Of a stretch of DNA of 38,129 nucleotides, positions 5,987 through 14,738 are shown piece by piece. The stretch lies in IMG/VR virus record IMGVR_UViG_3300021599_000076, positions 1-38,129 of that record, one strand, 5' to 3'. This DNA is from a virus. How positions within the stretch are numbered: the stretch's first letter is position 1; every line of letters starts with the position of its first letter. The notes beneath the pieces are model-generated. The model was not told where the DNA came from. It saw only the letters and a list, made by a program, of their open reading frames with translations, and ran no database searches. The position numbers and the translations under genes are program-made.

Positions 5987-7876
5987 ATGGATTACTACAG
6001 TCAGTTTATTGCAAAGAGTCGTTACAGCCGTTTCCTACCTACCGTCAATCGGCGTGAGCACTGGGAGGAGACAGTCAATCGTTACATGGTGTTCATGTAC
6101 AACCACCTAAAGCAGGCTAAAGATTACACAATGCCTGATGATCTGTACAAACAGATTAAAGATTGTATTGTAAACCTGGAAGTCATGCCTTCAATGCGTG
6201 CTATTATGACTGCAGGCAAGGCGCTAGAGCGTGACAATACTGCTGGCTACAACTGCAGCTATCTGCCCATCGATGATCCTAAAGCATTCGATGAAGCAAT
6301 GTATATTCTTCTGTGTGGTACAGGCGTAGGTTTCTCAGTGGAGCAAAAGTATGTTAATCAATTACCTGAAGTCCCAGATCAGTTGTTTGATTCTGAGACT
6401 GTTATTTCTGTTGCGGATTCGAAAGAAGGATGGGCCAAGGCTTTACGGCAACTCATCGCTCTTCTTTATTCTGGGGAAGTGGCAAGGTATGACTTATCCA
6501 AAATTAGACCTGCAGGAGCAAGGCTCAAAACCTTTGGAGGACGTGCCTCTGGACCTGGACCTCTGGATGAACTTTTTAGATTCACTATTACCAAATTCCG
6601 AGGAGCAGTTGGTAGGAAACTTACGTCAATCGAATGCCATGATCTTCTCTGTAAAATCGGGGAAGTTGTTGTTGTGGGTGGAGTACGAAGGAGTGCAATG
6701 ATATCGCTGTCTGATCTGGAAGATGATCGGATGCGTCATGCTAAATCAGGAGATTGGTGGACACACAATGGACATAGAGCACTTGCTAACAACTCAGCAA
6801 CTTATAATGCTAAGCCAGATATTGGACAGTTTCTCCAAGAATGGACAAGCCTTTACAACAGTCATTCTGGAGAACGAGGAATCTTCTCACGAGCCGCTAG
6901 TAAAAGCCAAGCTACTAAGAATGGTAGACGGGACAGTAACTATGAGTTTGGAACTAATCCATGCTCGGAGATTATACTACGCCCATATCAGTTCTGTAAC
7001 CTCACAGAGGTCGTGGTCCGAGCAGAAGACACCGTAGAGTCCTTGGCTCGTAAGGTACGCATAGCGACTATTTTAGGTACATTCCAGAGCACTCTGACGC
7101 ACTTCCCATATCTGCGTAAGATCTGGCAGAAGAACACTGAGGAGGAGCGTCTGCTTGGTGTGTCCTTGACTGGTATTTTAGATAACAAATGGATGGGAGA
7201 GGTTAGTGACAGCACTGCGAAGGCTCTTGAACAACTGCGGAAAGTTTCTGTTGATACCAATGCTGAGTTTGCAGCTATTCTTAAAGTCCCTCAGTCTGCT
7301 GCGATCACTTGTGTCAAACCTTCTGGTACTGTGTCTCAGCTTGTTAATTCTGCCTCTGGCATTCATACTCGACATAGCCCTTATTATATTCGCAGGGTTC
7401 GAGGCGATAAGAAAGACCCTCTTACGAAGTTTCTGACAGAAGCAGGTATTCCTACTGAGGATTGTGTGATGCGTCCTGATAGCACTGCTGTGTTTTCTTT
7501 CCCAGTGAAAGCACCAGAGAATGCTAGGACTCGTGACCACTTGACTGCTTTGCAACACCTAGACCTGTGGTTGATGTATCAGCGTCACTGGTGTGAGCAT
7601 AAGCCTTCTGTCACTATCTCTGTTAAGGAAGACGAGTGGATGGATGTTGGTGCGTGGGTATGGAGGAACTTTGATGAAATCTCTGGTATATCGTTCCTGC
7701 CTTGGGATGGAGGCACTTATCGCCAAGCTCCTTATGAGGAATGCACTAAAGAGCAGTACGAGGAACTTCTTGCTAAGATGCCTACATCAATTGCATGGGA
7801 TGATCTTAAAGAGGAGGACGACAACGTGGAAGGAGCACAAACATTAGCCTGTGTAGCAGGTCACTGTGAGATTTAA
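5987..7876 (+). CDS. nrdJ: Adenosylcobalamin-dependent (class II) ribonucleotide reductase
   Basis: A 629-residue monomeric class II reductase that makes deoxyribonucleotides from ribonucleotides with coenzyme B12 and no oxygen requirement. Residues match the Lactobacillus leichmannii enzyme layout: C90 in GYNCSY and C337 in QFCNL (the active-site disulfide pair), N324-P-C326-S-E328 (radical Cys and its partners), GTGVGFSVE (111-119) and a C-terminal shuttle pair C622-x4-C627 in the last eight residues. The length is shorter than the roughly 740-residue bacterial enzyme but usual for phage versions. Because it needs only imported or host-made cobalamin, it works in aerobic and anaerobic hosts. 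It lies at the end of the + strand nucleotide cluster, four bases after a small acidic gene. Confidence 0.95.
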   Translation: MDYYSQFIAKSRYSRFLPTVNRREHWEETVNRYMVFMYNHLKQAKDYTMPDDLYKQIKDCIVNLEVMPSMRAIMTAGKALERDNTAGYNCSYLPIDDPKAFDEAMYILLCGTGVGFSVEQKYVNQLPEVPDQLFDSETVISVADSKEGWAKALRQLIALLYSGEVARYDLSKIRPAGARLKTFGGRASGPGPLDELFRFTITKFRGAVGRKLTSIECHDLLCKIGEVVVVGGVRRSAMISLSDLEDDRMRHAKSGDWWTHNGHRALANNSATYNAKPDIGQFLQEWTSLYNSHSGERGIFSRAASKSQATKNGRRDSNYEFGTNPCSEIILRPYQFCNLTEVVVRAEDTVESLARKVRIATILGTFQSTLTHFPYLRKIWQKNTEEERLLGVSLTGILDNKWMGEVSDSTAKALEQLRKVSVDTNAEFAAILKVPQSAAITCVKPSGTVSQLVNSASGIHTRHSPYYIRRVRGDKKDPLTKFLTEAGIPTEDCVMRPDSTAVFSFPVKAPENARTRDHLTALQHLDLWLMYQRHWCEHKPSVTISVKEDEWMDVGAWVWRNFDEISGISFLPWDGGTYRQAPYEECTKEQYEELLAKMPTSIAWDDLKEEDDNVEGAQTLACVAGHCEI

Positions 7877-7877
7877 T

Positions 7878-8000
7878 ATGAATATAGAACTATCTCTTAT
7901 TGCAGGAATAATGCTTGGCTTTGAATACGTTAAAGATGAACGGGATTACAACTATCTTGTTGTAGATATCTTCTTTGCTCGTGTTCTTATAGGCTGGTAG
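7878..8000 (+). CDS. Small hypothetical protein (40 aa), convergent with endolysin
   Basis: An ORF starting MNIELSLIAGIMLGFEY two bases after the reductase stop. It is a 40-residue protein with a hydrophobic N-terminal half, a charged centre (V-K-D-E-R-D-Y) and a hydrophobic end (YLVVDIFFARVLIGW). The pattern L-G-F-E-Y ... Y-x-V-V-D-I-F-x-x-R-x-x-x-x-W recurs in many phage genomes as a tiny conserved protein without known function. Its last 14 bases overlap the 3' end of the endolysin gene on the other strand, so the two transcription arms collide here with no terminator between them. Confidence 0.7.
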   Translation: MNIELSLIAGIMLGFEYVKDERDYNYLVVDIFFARVLIGW

Positions 8001-8469
8001 AGTATAGGGCTTTCTCGTCTTTTCTACGTTTGACTAGACCTGGAAGCTCTTTACCGCCTGCTTTAGTCCACTGCATAAAGGCTTCGGCTGCTCCTTCAAA
8101 GTCACCACGATTGTGTTTCATCCTGATGCTAGAGCGTTGGAGATTGCCGAGGCCAACATTGAAAGAGAAGGAAACGAGGCTGTCAAACCTAGGCTGAGTA
8201 AGATTAGCAGGACACAATCGTAGTACGCCTCGCTCAAACGTAGCCAAGTCTGCTGCGAGGATCTCGTCCACTTCTGCCATTGATAGAATTCTGTCCCATC
8301 CATCAGGAATGGGTAGGTTTTTTCTGTCTTCAAGTTTAACTCCTATATGTGAAGGGTCTATGACATGGCCTACTCCAACAGTCCATAGTAGTGCTGGACA
8401 GCGGTAAGGCCGTGTACGCACACCTTCGTGGTGCTTGATCATGTCAATGACTTCTTTGGGTACTTTCAT
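7987..8469 (-). CDS. Endolysin, GH24 lysozyme (T4 lysozyme family)
   Basis: A 160-residue muramidase that cuts the glycan strands of peptidoglycan at lysis. The catalytic spacing E-8-(D/C)-5-T is exact: E15 in HHEG, C24 in YRCPA, T30 in LLWTVGVGH. Cys instead of Asp at the second position is a known variant of this family. Later conserved parts are RFDSLVSFSFNVG and the W-T-K-A-G-G-K-E-L-P-G-L-x-x-R-R block near the end. There is no signal peptide or SAR segment, so export needs the holin next door. The start codon overlaps the holin stop (ATGA). Confidence 0.95.
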   Translation of the reverse strand: MKVPKEVIDMIKHHEGVRTRPYRCPALLWTVGVGHVIDPSHIGVKLEDRKNLPIPDGWDRILSMAEVDEILAADLATFERGVLRLCPANLTQPRFDSLVSFSFNVGLGNLQRSSIRMKHNRGDFEGAAEAFMQWTKAGGKELPGLVKRRKDEKALYSTSL

Positions 8470-8948
8470 TTCTTAAACGATTGAGTACCAAACCAAAAGG
8501 CAATCACAGATGAGAAGATAATGGCACTATCCTCATCCCAAAGAATTTCCATAGCCTGCTCGAAAGGAACACCAGTCTTCCATGCGTAGAAGAAACCAAA
8601 GATGTTTACAAACAGTAGCATCAGGAACATACCATAAGTAATTAATGGGCGTACCAGAGCACGAATATTAATAACCCACTGTGAAGCGCCTTTACCAATC
8701 TCAATATCATGCGCGTACAGTGCCTGTCGTTCTTGCACAGCAGTTTGCATAGCTACCTGATCTGTCCTAATCTCTTCTATCCTAGCCTGTGCAGCAAAGC
8801 CACGCTCTGCCAGGGCTAGTTCACGCTCTGACTGCATCTTTGCTAATTGTAGTTCATGCGACTTATCAGACTTATCTTGAAAAAAATCTAGGATCTTGGG
8901 CAGACCACCCATTAGAAAGGAAATTAAAGTAGACAGTAGTGTAATCAT
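8466..8948 (-). CDS. Holin, 3TM/GTA-holin type
   Basis: A 160-residue membrane protein matching the holin-of-3TMs pattern (PF11351 type). It has a short hydrophobic N-terminus (1-22), a long charged coiled coil (28-85), a helix after R-P-x-I-T-Y (101-123), then W-x-E-D-S-A-I-I-F-S-S-V-I-A-F-W-F-G (137-154) with the typical Q-S-F-K-K end. The domain is found in gene-transfer-agent holins and many podoviruses. It forms lesions that let the endolysin reach the wall. It is coupled on both sides: TAATG with the gene upstream and ATGA with the endolysin. Confidence 0.85.
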   Translation of the reverse strand: MITLLSTLISFLMGGLPKILDFFQDKSDKSHELQLAKMQSERELALAERGFAAQARIEEIRTDQVAMQTAVQERQALYAHDIEIGKGASQWVINIRALVRPLITYGMFLMLLFVNIFGFFYAWKTGVPFEQAMEILWDEDSAIIFSSVIAFWFGTQSFKK

Positions 8949-9388
8949 TAGATAAGCCCCATCATTTTAAATAAACCATAAACAACTGCTGATGCTATTA
9001 GTATACCAAGCACTTCACGCCTAAACTCCATACGCTTCCTGTAGAACTCATCATTCAATTCTAGGTGCTGTTTACGCATCTGTGTTATTAGTGACTTAAC
9101 CTCAGAGACAGCAGATCTACCATATTCCTGCTCAATCTGTCTATACATCTCTTGCTCTGCGTCCTTGATCTGCCTGATGATCTTGTATTCTTCATAGGCA
9201 TTCATAAACATCATGTCACCACGGCGTTCAATCTGCTGCTGCTTTCTTTTCCAGGCTACACGAGCTTTGGCTTCTTCGTCTAAGAAAGCATTAACTTCAT
9301 TAGCAGTTTCCTTAATCTCTCTGCCAACCTGTACCGCTTCCTTAATCCCTGAGAGAGCAGCCCTAGTGGTTTGTATAGGGTCACTCAT
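8948..9388 (-). CDS. Coiled-coil protein with C-terminal membrane anchor (146 aa)
   Basis: Starts at the ATG at 9388 (MSDPIQTTRAAL), 8 nt inside the end of the internal virion protein gene; the longer frame to 9511 lies within that gene and is not used. The protein is a long charged coiled coil (15-120) ending in one membrane helix (about 126-145, VLGILIASAVVYGLFKMMG). The family MSDP(I/V)QTTRxAL is frequent in podovirus genomes just before the lysis genes, with no assigned function. Topology (cytoplasmic coil, C-tail anchor) would allow a lysis-regulating or ejection-related role; it lacks the N-terminal anchor and periplasmic layout of an i-spanin. Confidence 0.75.
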   Translation of the reverse strand: MSDPIQTTRAALSGIKEAVQVGREIKETANEVNAFLDEEAKARVAWKRKQQQIERRGDMMFMNAYEEYKIIRQIKDAEQEMYRQIEQEYGRSAVSEVKSLITQMRKQHLELNDEFYRKRMEFRREVLGILIASAVVYGLFKMMGLI

Positions 9389-11240
9389 CTTCAACAACAC
9401 CTTTTCCAAGGAGTCGTTGCCTACGGAATTCAACAGCAAAGTCTGGATTACTATTGAGTTGTTCCATGAGTATTTGATTAGTAGCTGCCCTGCGTGACTT
9501 CTCAGCCACACGTTTCATAAGAATATTTTTTACTAGTTTATTTGAGTTTTGGTATATCGGTGTATTAATAAGATTAGATAGCTGCTGGTTTACAATGTCA
9601 CCAGAAACCTTAGCATACTTTTCATATGCAGTAGCATCTAATTCTACATCTCTGATTTTCTTCTCCACTGGTTTAAATGAAAAACCAATATCCTGAATCT
9701 CACGCTGCAACGGAGTCTGTTCAGCATCTCTAGTTGCAATACCAAGCACTCCAGATAAACCATAGGACAAGTTAGGTTTAGGGTTACCAAGTAAGTCCCG
9801 TTTGACAGGTAGGTCCTCACGCAGCCCTGGTATACGAGCCTGTACCGCATCGTCAAAACCACGAATCTCTCTCTGGTATGGGTCAGGAATTCGTGCAAAT
9901 TGTGCAACTGCAGCAGGAACTACAAGGCCAGCAAAGCTATTAATGAAGCTACCACCATAACGCTCAGGATCGTGGACAGCTTGGAGTACTCCAGTAATGC
10001 CTTCTAGGAAGGTTTTTGATGTAAGGTTTTTTGTAATTGCCAGCGTTCCGTCTACGGCTAGCTCCTGTATCTTCCTATCTGCCTTCGGTTTATTATAGTA
10101 GTCACGTAGTGATTCTACAGAGTCAGCAAAGACCCCCATAACCGTAGCCAATGGCTCCACCCTGGCATAGGAATACCAAGTATTTCCAATCTTGACTGAG
10201 TACTCAGGGATATTAGCAGCTATCATAGCCTCTCGCCTGCCTGCGTCCTTGGGGTAGGAACCAGTTAGGTTTCCCTGGGCTACCTGATAGGCAGTCATCG
10301 TAGCCAAACCAGCACCCATCATTGTCCTAGCCAGGGCCTCTTCCTTCTTGCCTTTAAACTGTTTCATAAAGAGGCTAGCTGGAGTATATGACAGAGCGTC
10401 CTTCAGAATATTGATTGGAGTCTTAATAAATGGAGCAATGAAGACAAGCTCAGGATGTTCAGCCCGTAGGCGTAGCATACTATTACCCAACTTACCTAGT
10501 TCAGCCTGGAATGTTTGTGCCTTAGCAAAGTTAAGGATATCACTAGCCAGTGCTGGGCTGATACTACGCAGTTTCTGCTGCCAGTCTAGACTACCGATGT
10601 CAACCTTACGAAGCTGCTGATATACTTCTTCTCGTGTCAGACCGTTAAGCTGTGACTCAGGGATAGCTTTAGCCAGTCTTTCTGCTGAGGCATTAAACTC
10701 CATCCGTCTAAAGATAGCTTTAGAGAATTCATCGATTGCAACAGACGCACGAGTAGGCATCCGTACTACAGCACCAACCTTCTTTTCTAGTTCAGATGAG
10801 TTAGCTGATCCACCGATAGCCTGACGTATCTGATCAATATTAACTTCTGTATCTAGAGGAGTGCCTTTTGTCCAGCCTGCTCTAGCAAATGTAACACCTT
10901 CTGACATTCCCTCGAAGAAGCCACGCAGCATAGAGGCAGACTCTTGCAGACGGACAGAGTTCCCAGGCATAATACCCAGCAAGAATCTTTCCGTGATTGC
11001 TAACGGAGCTTTGACTAAAGCAGACATAGCGTTAACTGCAATAGTACCGACACCAGAGATGTAGGAGTTAACTACAAACTCTGCCACCTTATCCCTGAAT
11101 CGTGGCTCTTTGAGTGTTTGATTAACAAAGTTAGCCTGGGCTTTAGCCTTTTCTCCAGGCAGCATATTTAACTTCTCAAGATCATCCAGACCTTGGAAGA
11201 AAGAATCAATTGCTGCTTTGCATTTCTCATCTACTTTCAA
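9381..11240 (-). CDS. Internal virion / large polyvalent-type protein, C-terminal half
   Basis: A 619-residue largely alpha-helical protein. Residues 45-100 (DKVAEFVVNSYISGVGTIAVNA) match the region of large phage internal virion proteins where a helix precedes S-G-x-x-T-x-x-V-N. Further hydrophobic helices occur around 260-330. In related phages I recall this part as the continuation of the preceding gene's product within one long polypeptide; here it is a separate ORF. The start is TTG at 11240, overlapping the preceding TGA (TTGA), with GGTGGGAGAT upstream as a ribosome site. The likely role is a core or ejection protein released into the host envelope with the DNA. The start codon is less certain than the frame. 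Confidence 0.75.
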   Translation of the reverse strand: MKVDEKCKAAIDSFFQGLDDLEKLNMLPGEKAKAQANFVNQTLKEPRFRDKVAEFVVNSYISGVGTIAVNAMSALVKAPLAITERFLLGIMPGNSVRLQESASMLRGFFEGMSEGVTFARAGWTKGTPLDTEVNIDQIRQAIGGSANSSELEKKVGAVVRMPTRASVAIDEFSKAIFRRMEFNASAERLAKAIPESQLNGLTREEVYQQLRKVDIGSLDWQQKLRSISPALASDILNFAKAQTFQAELGKLGNSMLRLRAEHPELVFIAPFIKTPINILKDALSYTPASLFMKQFKGKKEEALARTMMGAGLATMTAYQVAQGNLTGSYPKDAGRREAMIAANIPEYSVKIGNTWYSYARVEPLATVMGVFADSVESLRDYYNKPKADRKIQELAVDGTLAITKNLTSKTFLEGITGVLQAVHDPERYGGSFINSFAGLVVPAAVAQFARIPDPYQREIRGFDDAVQARIPGLREDLPVKRDLLGNPKPNLSYGLSGVLGIATRDAEQTPLQREIQDIGFSFKPVEKKIRDVELDATAYEKYAKVSGDIVNQQLSNLINTPIYQNSNKLVKNILMKRVAEKSRRAATNQILMEQLNSNPDFAVEFRRQRLLGKGVVEDE

Positions 11241-12814
11241 CAGGATCTCCCACCTAAAAACGGAGTTAGTGTTTTATTTTCTCTAACCAGTTGATTTAAT
11301 CTTTTCTGGTAAGCTAAAGCTCGTCCAAGATTACTAGCGTTGCCCTCGACAGCAGCCAACAGACTAGCCGCCTTACTCATCATGGTCTGGAGCACAGCAT
11401 AACCCTCTTCACTACCACGCTCTTTTGCTATTTTAGCAAGTTCTCTGGCATTTGTCAAGTCATTTATAGCAGCCCTGGTTGCTTTGACAGCGGAGGCTAG
11501 CACTTCAGGAGGAAGGATCTCTTGAACCTTCTTATTGAGCAGAGCCTCGACAGCGATGTCCTCTGGGATAGTCTTCTGTCCTTCTTCAGTAATATCCTGG
11601 AATGTTTTGCCAGTCTGTCTCTCGTACCTAAACCGTCCCTGCAGAGCACCATAGATTTGACCAAGTACTTCTTGGTCCGTATCAGCCTTAGACACCAGTA
11701 CCTTTACATTCTCAAGTCTGTACGGATTGTTAGGATCAACCATACGAGCAAACTGTTCAGGACGAATATTAGCAAACCTAGTGGCAGAGCTTTTTAAGTA
11801 ATCACGATAGTCACCAGTTTTAAATGCTACCTGATCAGCTTCAGCCATAGCCTTGCCAACAGATGTTTCTGACCCACCTTCAATGACAGCCTTATTAACT
11901 GGTGTAGCAGTAGCCTCGTCACTAGACATAAACTTAATCGGTGACGGAGGAGCTTCAAAGATAGGCTTACTAAGTTTAGTAAAGTCTTGTAAGAATCTTT
12001 GCTCTGCCTGAGTGACTAGCTCGCCTTCATTAATACGTGATTGTATTTCAAATGCACGTTTAGCATCATCAGTCAGAGGAGGAATCTGGTCTTCAAAGTC
12101 TCTAAGAAACCGTTGTTCGGCAGGAGTGACAAGATCACCAGTCTCCAACCTGCGCTGAATGTCTAATAAAGTATTAAAGTTCTGTTGAGTAATAATAGGA
12201 GTTGCTTCATCTGTAGCTTCTGTCGCTATGTCCTCTGCAGTCCTGATAGTTGTTGGAGATCCTTCGACTGCTGCAATCTTAGCTGCCTCTCCTTTAGTGA
12301 CTAACTTACCGAGACCTGCTCCAATGGCAGCGCCAAAGCCAGTACCAATAGCAATGTTTTTTAACCTGGAATCACCAAACTCTTCTTCATAGGTAGGCTC
12401 TAATCCACCAGCTACAGCACCTACTGCAGCACCTTGTCTAACAAACTGACCCATTGTCTTAGCACGAGCCAGCGGAATCAAGTTTGTAGGATCAGCAATT
12501 GAACCAGCAAGGACACCAGTGATGGCAGCACCAGTGTTGGTCTCCATCATTGTACGAAACTCTTGCTCTTTCTCTAGGTCTGTCTGGTAGCCAAAGGCAC
12601 GGTTATAAAAATCTAAATCGTTACCAAAAAGCTGAGACAGACCACGCAGAGTAGATGTTACTCCACGCTCAGCACTTCGAGCTAGCGTTTCGCCAGTACC
12701 ATACTCTTGATTAAGAACTAATCTTAAACCAGCATCAGATACAGATCCCCACTGGTTTTCAGTAATCGCTTTTAAATCAGAAGTAGATAAAGATTTCCAG
12801 TCAATGGTAGCCAT
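11237..12814 (-). CDS. Internal virion protein, N-terminal half, with glycine zippers and a tandem repeat
   Basis: A 525-residue protein. Residues 93-175 contain glycine-zipper segments (GAAITGVLAGSIAD, GAAVGAVAGGLE, GTGFGAAIGAGLGKLV) like those of ejected phage proteins that insert into membranes. A 24-residue unit is repeated at about 218-241 and 256-279 (I-Q-x-R-(L/I)-(E/N)-x-G-(D/E)-L-V-T-x-A-E-Q-R-F-L-x-D-F). The remainder is helical. It starts in a TAATG overlap with the gene upstream and ends in a TTGA overlap with the next ORF. Internal core or ejection protein is the best call from context and composition. Confidence 0.75.
   Translation of the reverse strand: MATIDWKSLSTSDLKAITENQWGSVSDAGLRLVLNQEYGTGETLARSAERGVTSTLRGLSQLFGNDLDFYNRAFGYQTDLEKEQEFRTMMETNTGAAITGVLAGSIADPTNLIPLARAKTMGQFVRQGAAVGAVAGGLEPTYEEEFGDSRLKNIAIGTGFGAAIGAGLGKLVTKGEAAKIAAVEGSPTTIRTAEDIATEATDEATPIITQQNFNTLLDIQRRLETGDLVTPAEQRFLRDFEDQIPPLTDDAKRAFEIQSRINEGELVTQAEQRFLQDFTKLSKPIFEAPPSPIKFMSSDEATATPVNKAVIEGGSETSVGKAMAEADQVAFKTGDYRDYLKSSATRFANIRPEQFARMVDPNNPYRLENVKVLVSKADTDQEVLGQIYGALQGRFRYERQTGKTFQDITEEGQKTIPEDIAVEALLNKKVQEILPPEVLASAVKATRAAINDLTNARELAKIAKERGSEEGYAVLQTMMSKAASLLAAVEGNASNLGRALAYQKRLNQLVRENKTLTPFLGGRSC
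11430..11458 (-). promoter_or_regulatory. Candidate internal promoter (TTGACA-17-TAAAAT)
   Basis: On the - strand, TTGACA (11458-11453), a 17-nt spacer and TAAAAT (11435-11430) with TGC before it. It lies within the coding region of the internal virion protein and would give an extra transcript for the second half of the core protein and the lysis genes. It could be chance, because both boxes are also codons. Confidence 0.4.
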
Positions 12815-13608
12815 TAGGGAGAAACTCCAATTACTGGTTCAGGCGCTGAAGGAGAACTTCTTCCTCCACCTTTATTTTTATTTCTTTGTTCATATTCTGC
12901 TCTAGCCCCCGCCAAAGGATCAGTTGCTGCGCCTGGAGTACCGCCACCAATTCCGATAACCCTATTATCTTCTGGGTTAGTTTTGTTAACCGCAATAACT
13001 CCAGTTAAGTTACCAGCAATATCCTTCTGAGGAATAAATGTAAACTTATCTGCATCAAGATTTCTAATCCTAGCTCTTATTTCGTCAATCTGTGCAGTTG
13101 TAAGTTTTTCCTGTCTTTCAAGATTTCTAATCTCAAATTCCAGTTTTTGTTTAGACAGGCCAAGTTGAGCTTCTTGCACTCCAACACCACGCTCTTGTAT
13201 CCCAAGGCCCCGCTCTTGTAATCCAACACGTTGACGCTCAAGACCAAGACGTTCTTGTTCACGCATAGCAGTACGAGCATCCTGGGCAAGCATCATGGCT
13301 TCTCTGCCTGCACCCATAGCCGCAAAGTCTTTTGACATACTAGCCAGTACTGTAGGATCTGTCATATCCATATCGCCATACTTAGCAAGTACACCTTGAA
13401 TCATAGTGGCACGGCGTAGTCTAGGATCTTCAGTAGGAAACAGCGCCTGAGCAGCGTTCTCAATACCTTGTAAACCAGCCTGATACAGAGGAGCAAACAC
13501 ACCAAACTGCTGCCCCTGCTGTGAGATAGCCTGTCTACGAAGTAGATTCTGCTGCTGCTGTGCAGCTAAGATATCCTCTACTGGTGTAAATAAAGATGCA
13601 ATAGCCAT
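12814..13608 (-). CDS. Virion-associated protein with short tandem heptad-like repeats
   Basis: A 264-residue protein. The N-terminal part is helical and Gln/Ala-rich. Around residues 118-155 there are consecutive near-repeats of about seven residues (RVGLQER, GLGIQER, GVGVQEA, QLGLSKQ), which should form an extended coiled or beta-helical rod. The last 40 residues are Gly, Pro and Ser rich and probably disordered. AAGGAAT precedes the ATG. It lies between two probable internal or tail-associated proteins in the late operon, so a virion role is likely. The function within the particle is not known. Confidence 0.7.
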   Translation of the reverse strand: MAIASLFTPVEDILAAQQQQNLLRRQAISQQGQQFGVFAPLYQAGLQGIENAAQALFPTEDPRLRRATMIQGVLAKYGDMDMTDPTVLASMSKDFAAMGAGREAMMLAQDARTAMREQERLGLERQRVGLQERGLGIQERGVGVQEAQLGLSKQKLEFEIRNLERQEKLTTAQIDEIRARIRNLDADKFTFIPQKDIAGNLTGVIAVNKTNPEDNRVIGIGGGTPGAATDPLAGARAEYEQRNKNKGGGRSSPSAPEPVIGVSP

Positions 13609-13620
13609 GTCTATTCCTTA

Positions 13621-14736
13621 TTAATAACCAACGCCTTCAAATAGTGCTGGAGAGTAACCACCACCAAAATAATATGCAGCCTGTCCAGCGCTTAACTGAG
13701 GACCACTATAACCAGCCCCAAACAGGTTTACACCACGAGCCTGAGCGCCTGCAGTTGAGTTCCACCAAGGACTACCCTGACCATATAGTCTATCAAACAT
13801 TGCATTCTGTCTTTGCTGTTGCATATATTGACCGCTGATATTTGATAAACCTTGGGACATCAAAGTAGGGCCAACTAAACTTCCCTGTAGTTGAGTTTGA
13901 GCAGCGCCTAATCCACCTTGTAGAAGAGAGCTAGCACCAGCAGTATTAACATTACGACCACCAAGCTGAGTACCAATCTCAAGAGGCTGTAGAGCAGCGT
14001 TCTCAAGAGATTGAACAGCACCAAACTGAGTCATAAACGGGGCCAACGAAGAGCTTTGTAAACCAAGACGAGTGGACTCAAGATTAGCACCAGTACCAAA
14101 TAGACCAGTACCAAACTGAATCTGACGCTGCGCTAGATTTTCTGCTTCTAATACATCACGAGCGCGTTGTTCTTCTCTAGCACGAGCAAGAGCAAACAAC
14201 TCAGGCTGTCCAGCACCGCCGATATTAACTCCAGCACGACCACGACCAAATGCTGTAGCTGCTAGTCTGTTCTCTTCACGCATCTGCTCAGGTCTGCGTA
14301 CATCCTGAAGCATATTGAATGCACGTTGTCTAGCGGCCTCTGGAGATTCTGCTAGATAACCAGCACCAAGACCAAACAACCTTTGACTAGCAGCTTGTAG
14401 AGGCATTCCAAATTCTCTAGCACCCTCTGCTTCTCCAAGACTTTGACCATACAAAGCAGCTATTCTGTCTTGTAATGCACGAAGCTCAGGAGAGGCTGTG
14501 TAACTAGCGCCAGTTACTATTGGAGTACCATACTGATCAGTACCTGTCTGAAACTGTGAAGTACCAAACCTAGTAGAAATGCCTACTGGCCTGAAGGCAC
14601 TAGCTGAGGCTGCTCTGTTAGCTGCTTCAAGTTGAGCAGCAGCAGATGTTCTTGCGGCTCGTTCAGCAGATCTTCCTGCCATTGAACTTCCAATTAAACC
14701 TGCTCCTGCACCTATAAGTGCTGCTTCAACGCCCAT
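13621..14736 (-). CDS. Ala/Gly-rich virion (ejection-type) protein
   Basis: A 371-residue protein counted from the ATG at 14736, which follows GGAGATAATT; an ATG 12 nt further upstream would place that ribosome site inside the gene. The N-terminus is a glycine-zipper-like hydrophobic helix (VEAALIGAGAGLIGSSMAG), followed by Ala/Arg-rich helices and a C-terminal region rich in Gly, Gln, Phe and Tyr. The beginning resembles DNA-ejection or internal virion proteins of podoviruses. It lies directly downstream of a small GNAT-like gene and upstream of the other core proteins. Confidence 0.7.
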   Translation of the reverse strand: MGVEAALIGAGAGLIGSSMAGRSAERAARTSAAAQLEAANRAASASAFRPVGISTRFGTSQFQTGTDQYGTPIVTGASYTASPELRALQDRIAALYGQSLGEAEGAREFGMPLQAASQRLFGLGAGYLAESPEAARQRAFNMLQDVRRPEQMREENRLAATAFGRGRAGVNIGGAGQPELFALARAREEQRARDVLEAENLAQRQIQFGTGLFGTGANLESTRLGLQSSSLAPFMTQFGAVQSLENAALQPLEIGTQLGGRNVNTAGASSLLQGGLGAAQTQLQGSLVGPTLMSQGLSNISGQYMQQQRQNAMFDRLYGQGSPWWNSTAGAQARGVNLFGAGYSGPQLSAGQAAYYFGGGYSPALFEGVGY

Positions 14737-14738
14737 AA

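Noticed and set aside
9388-9511. Upstream extension of the coiled-coil membrane protein to 9511
   Set aside because: The extension lies wholly in the preceding gene, and the inner ATG at 9388 gives the usual MSDP start.
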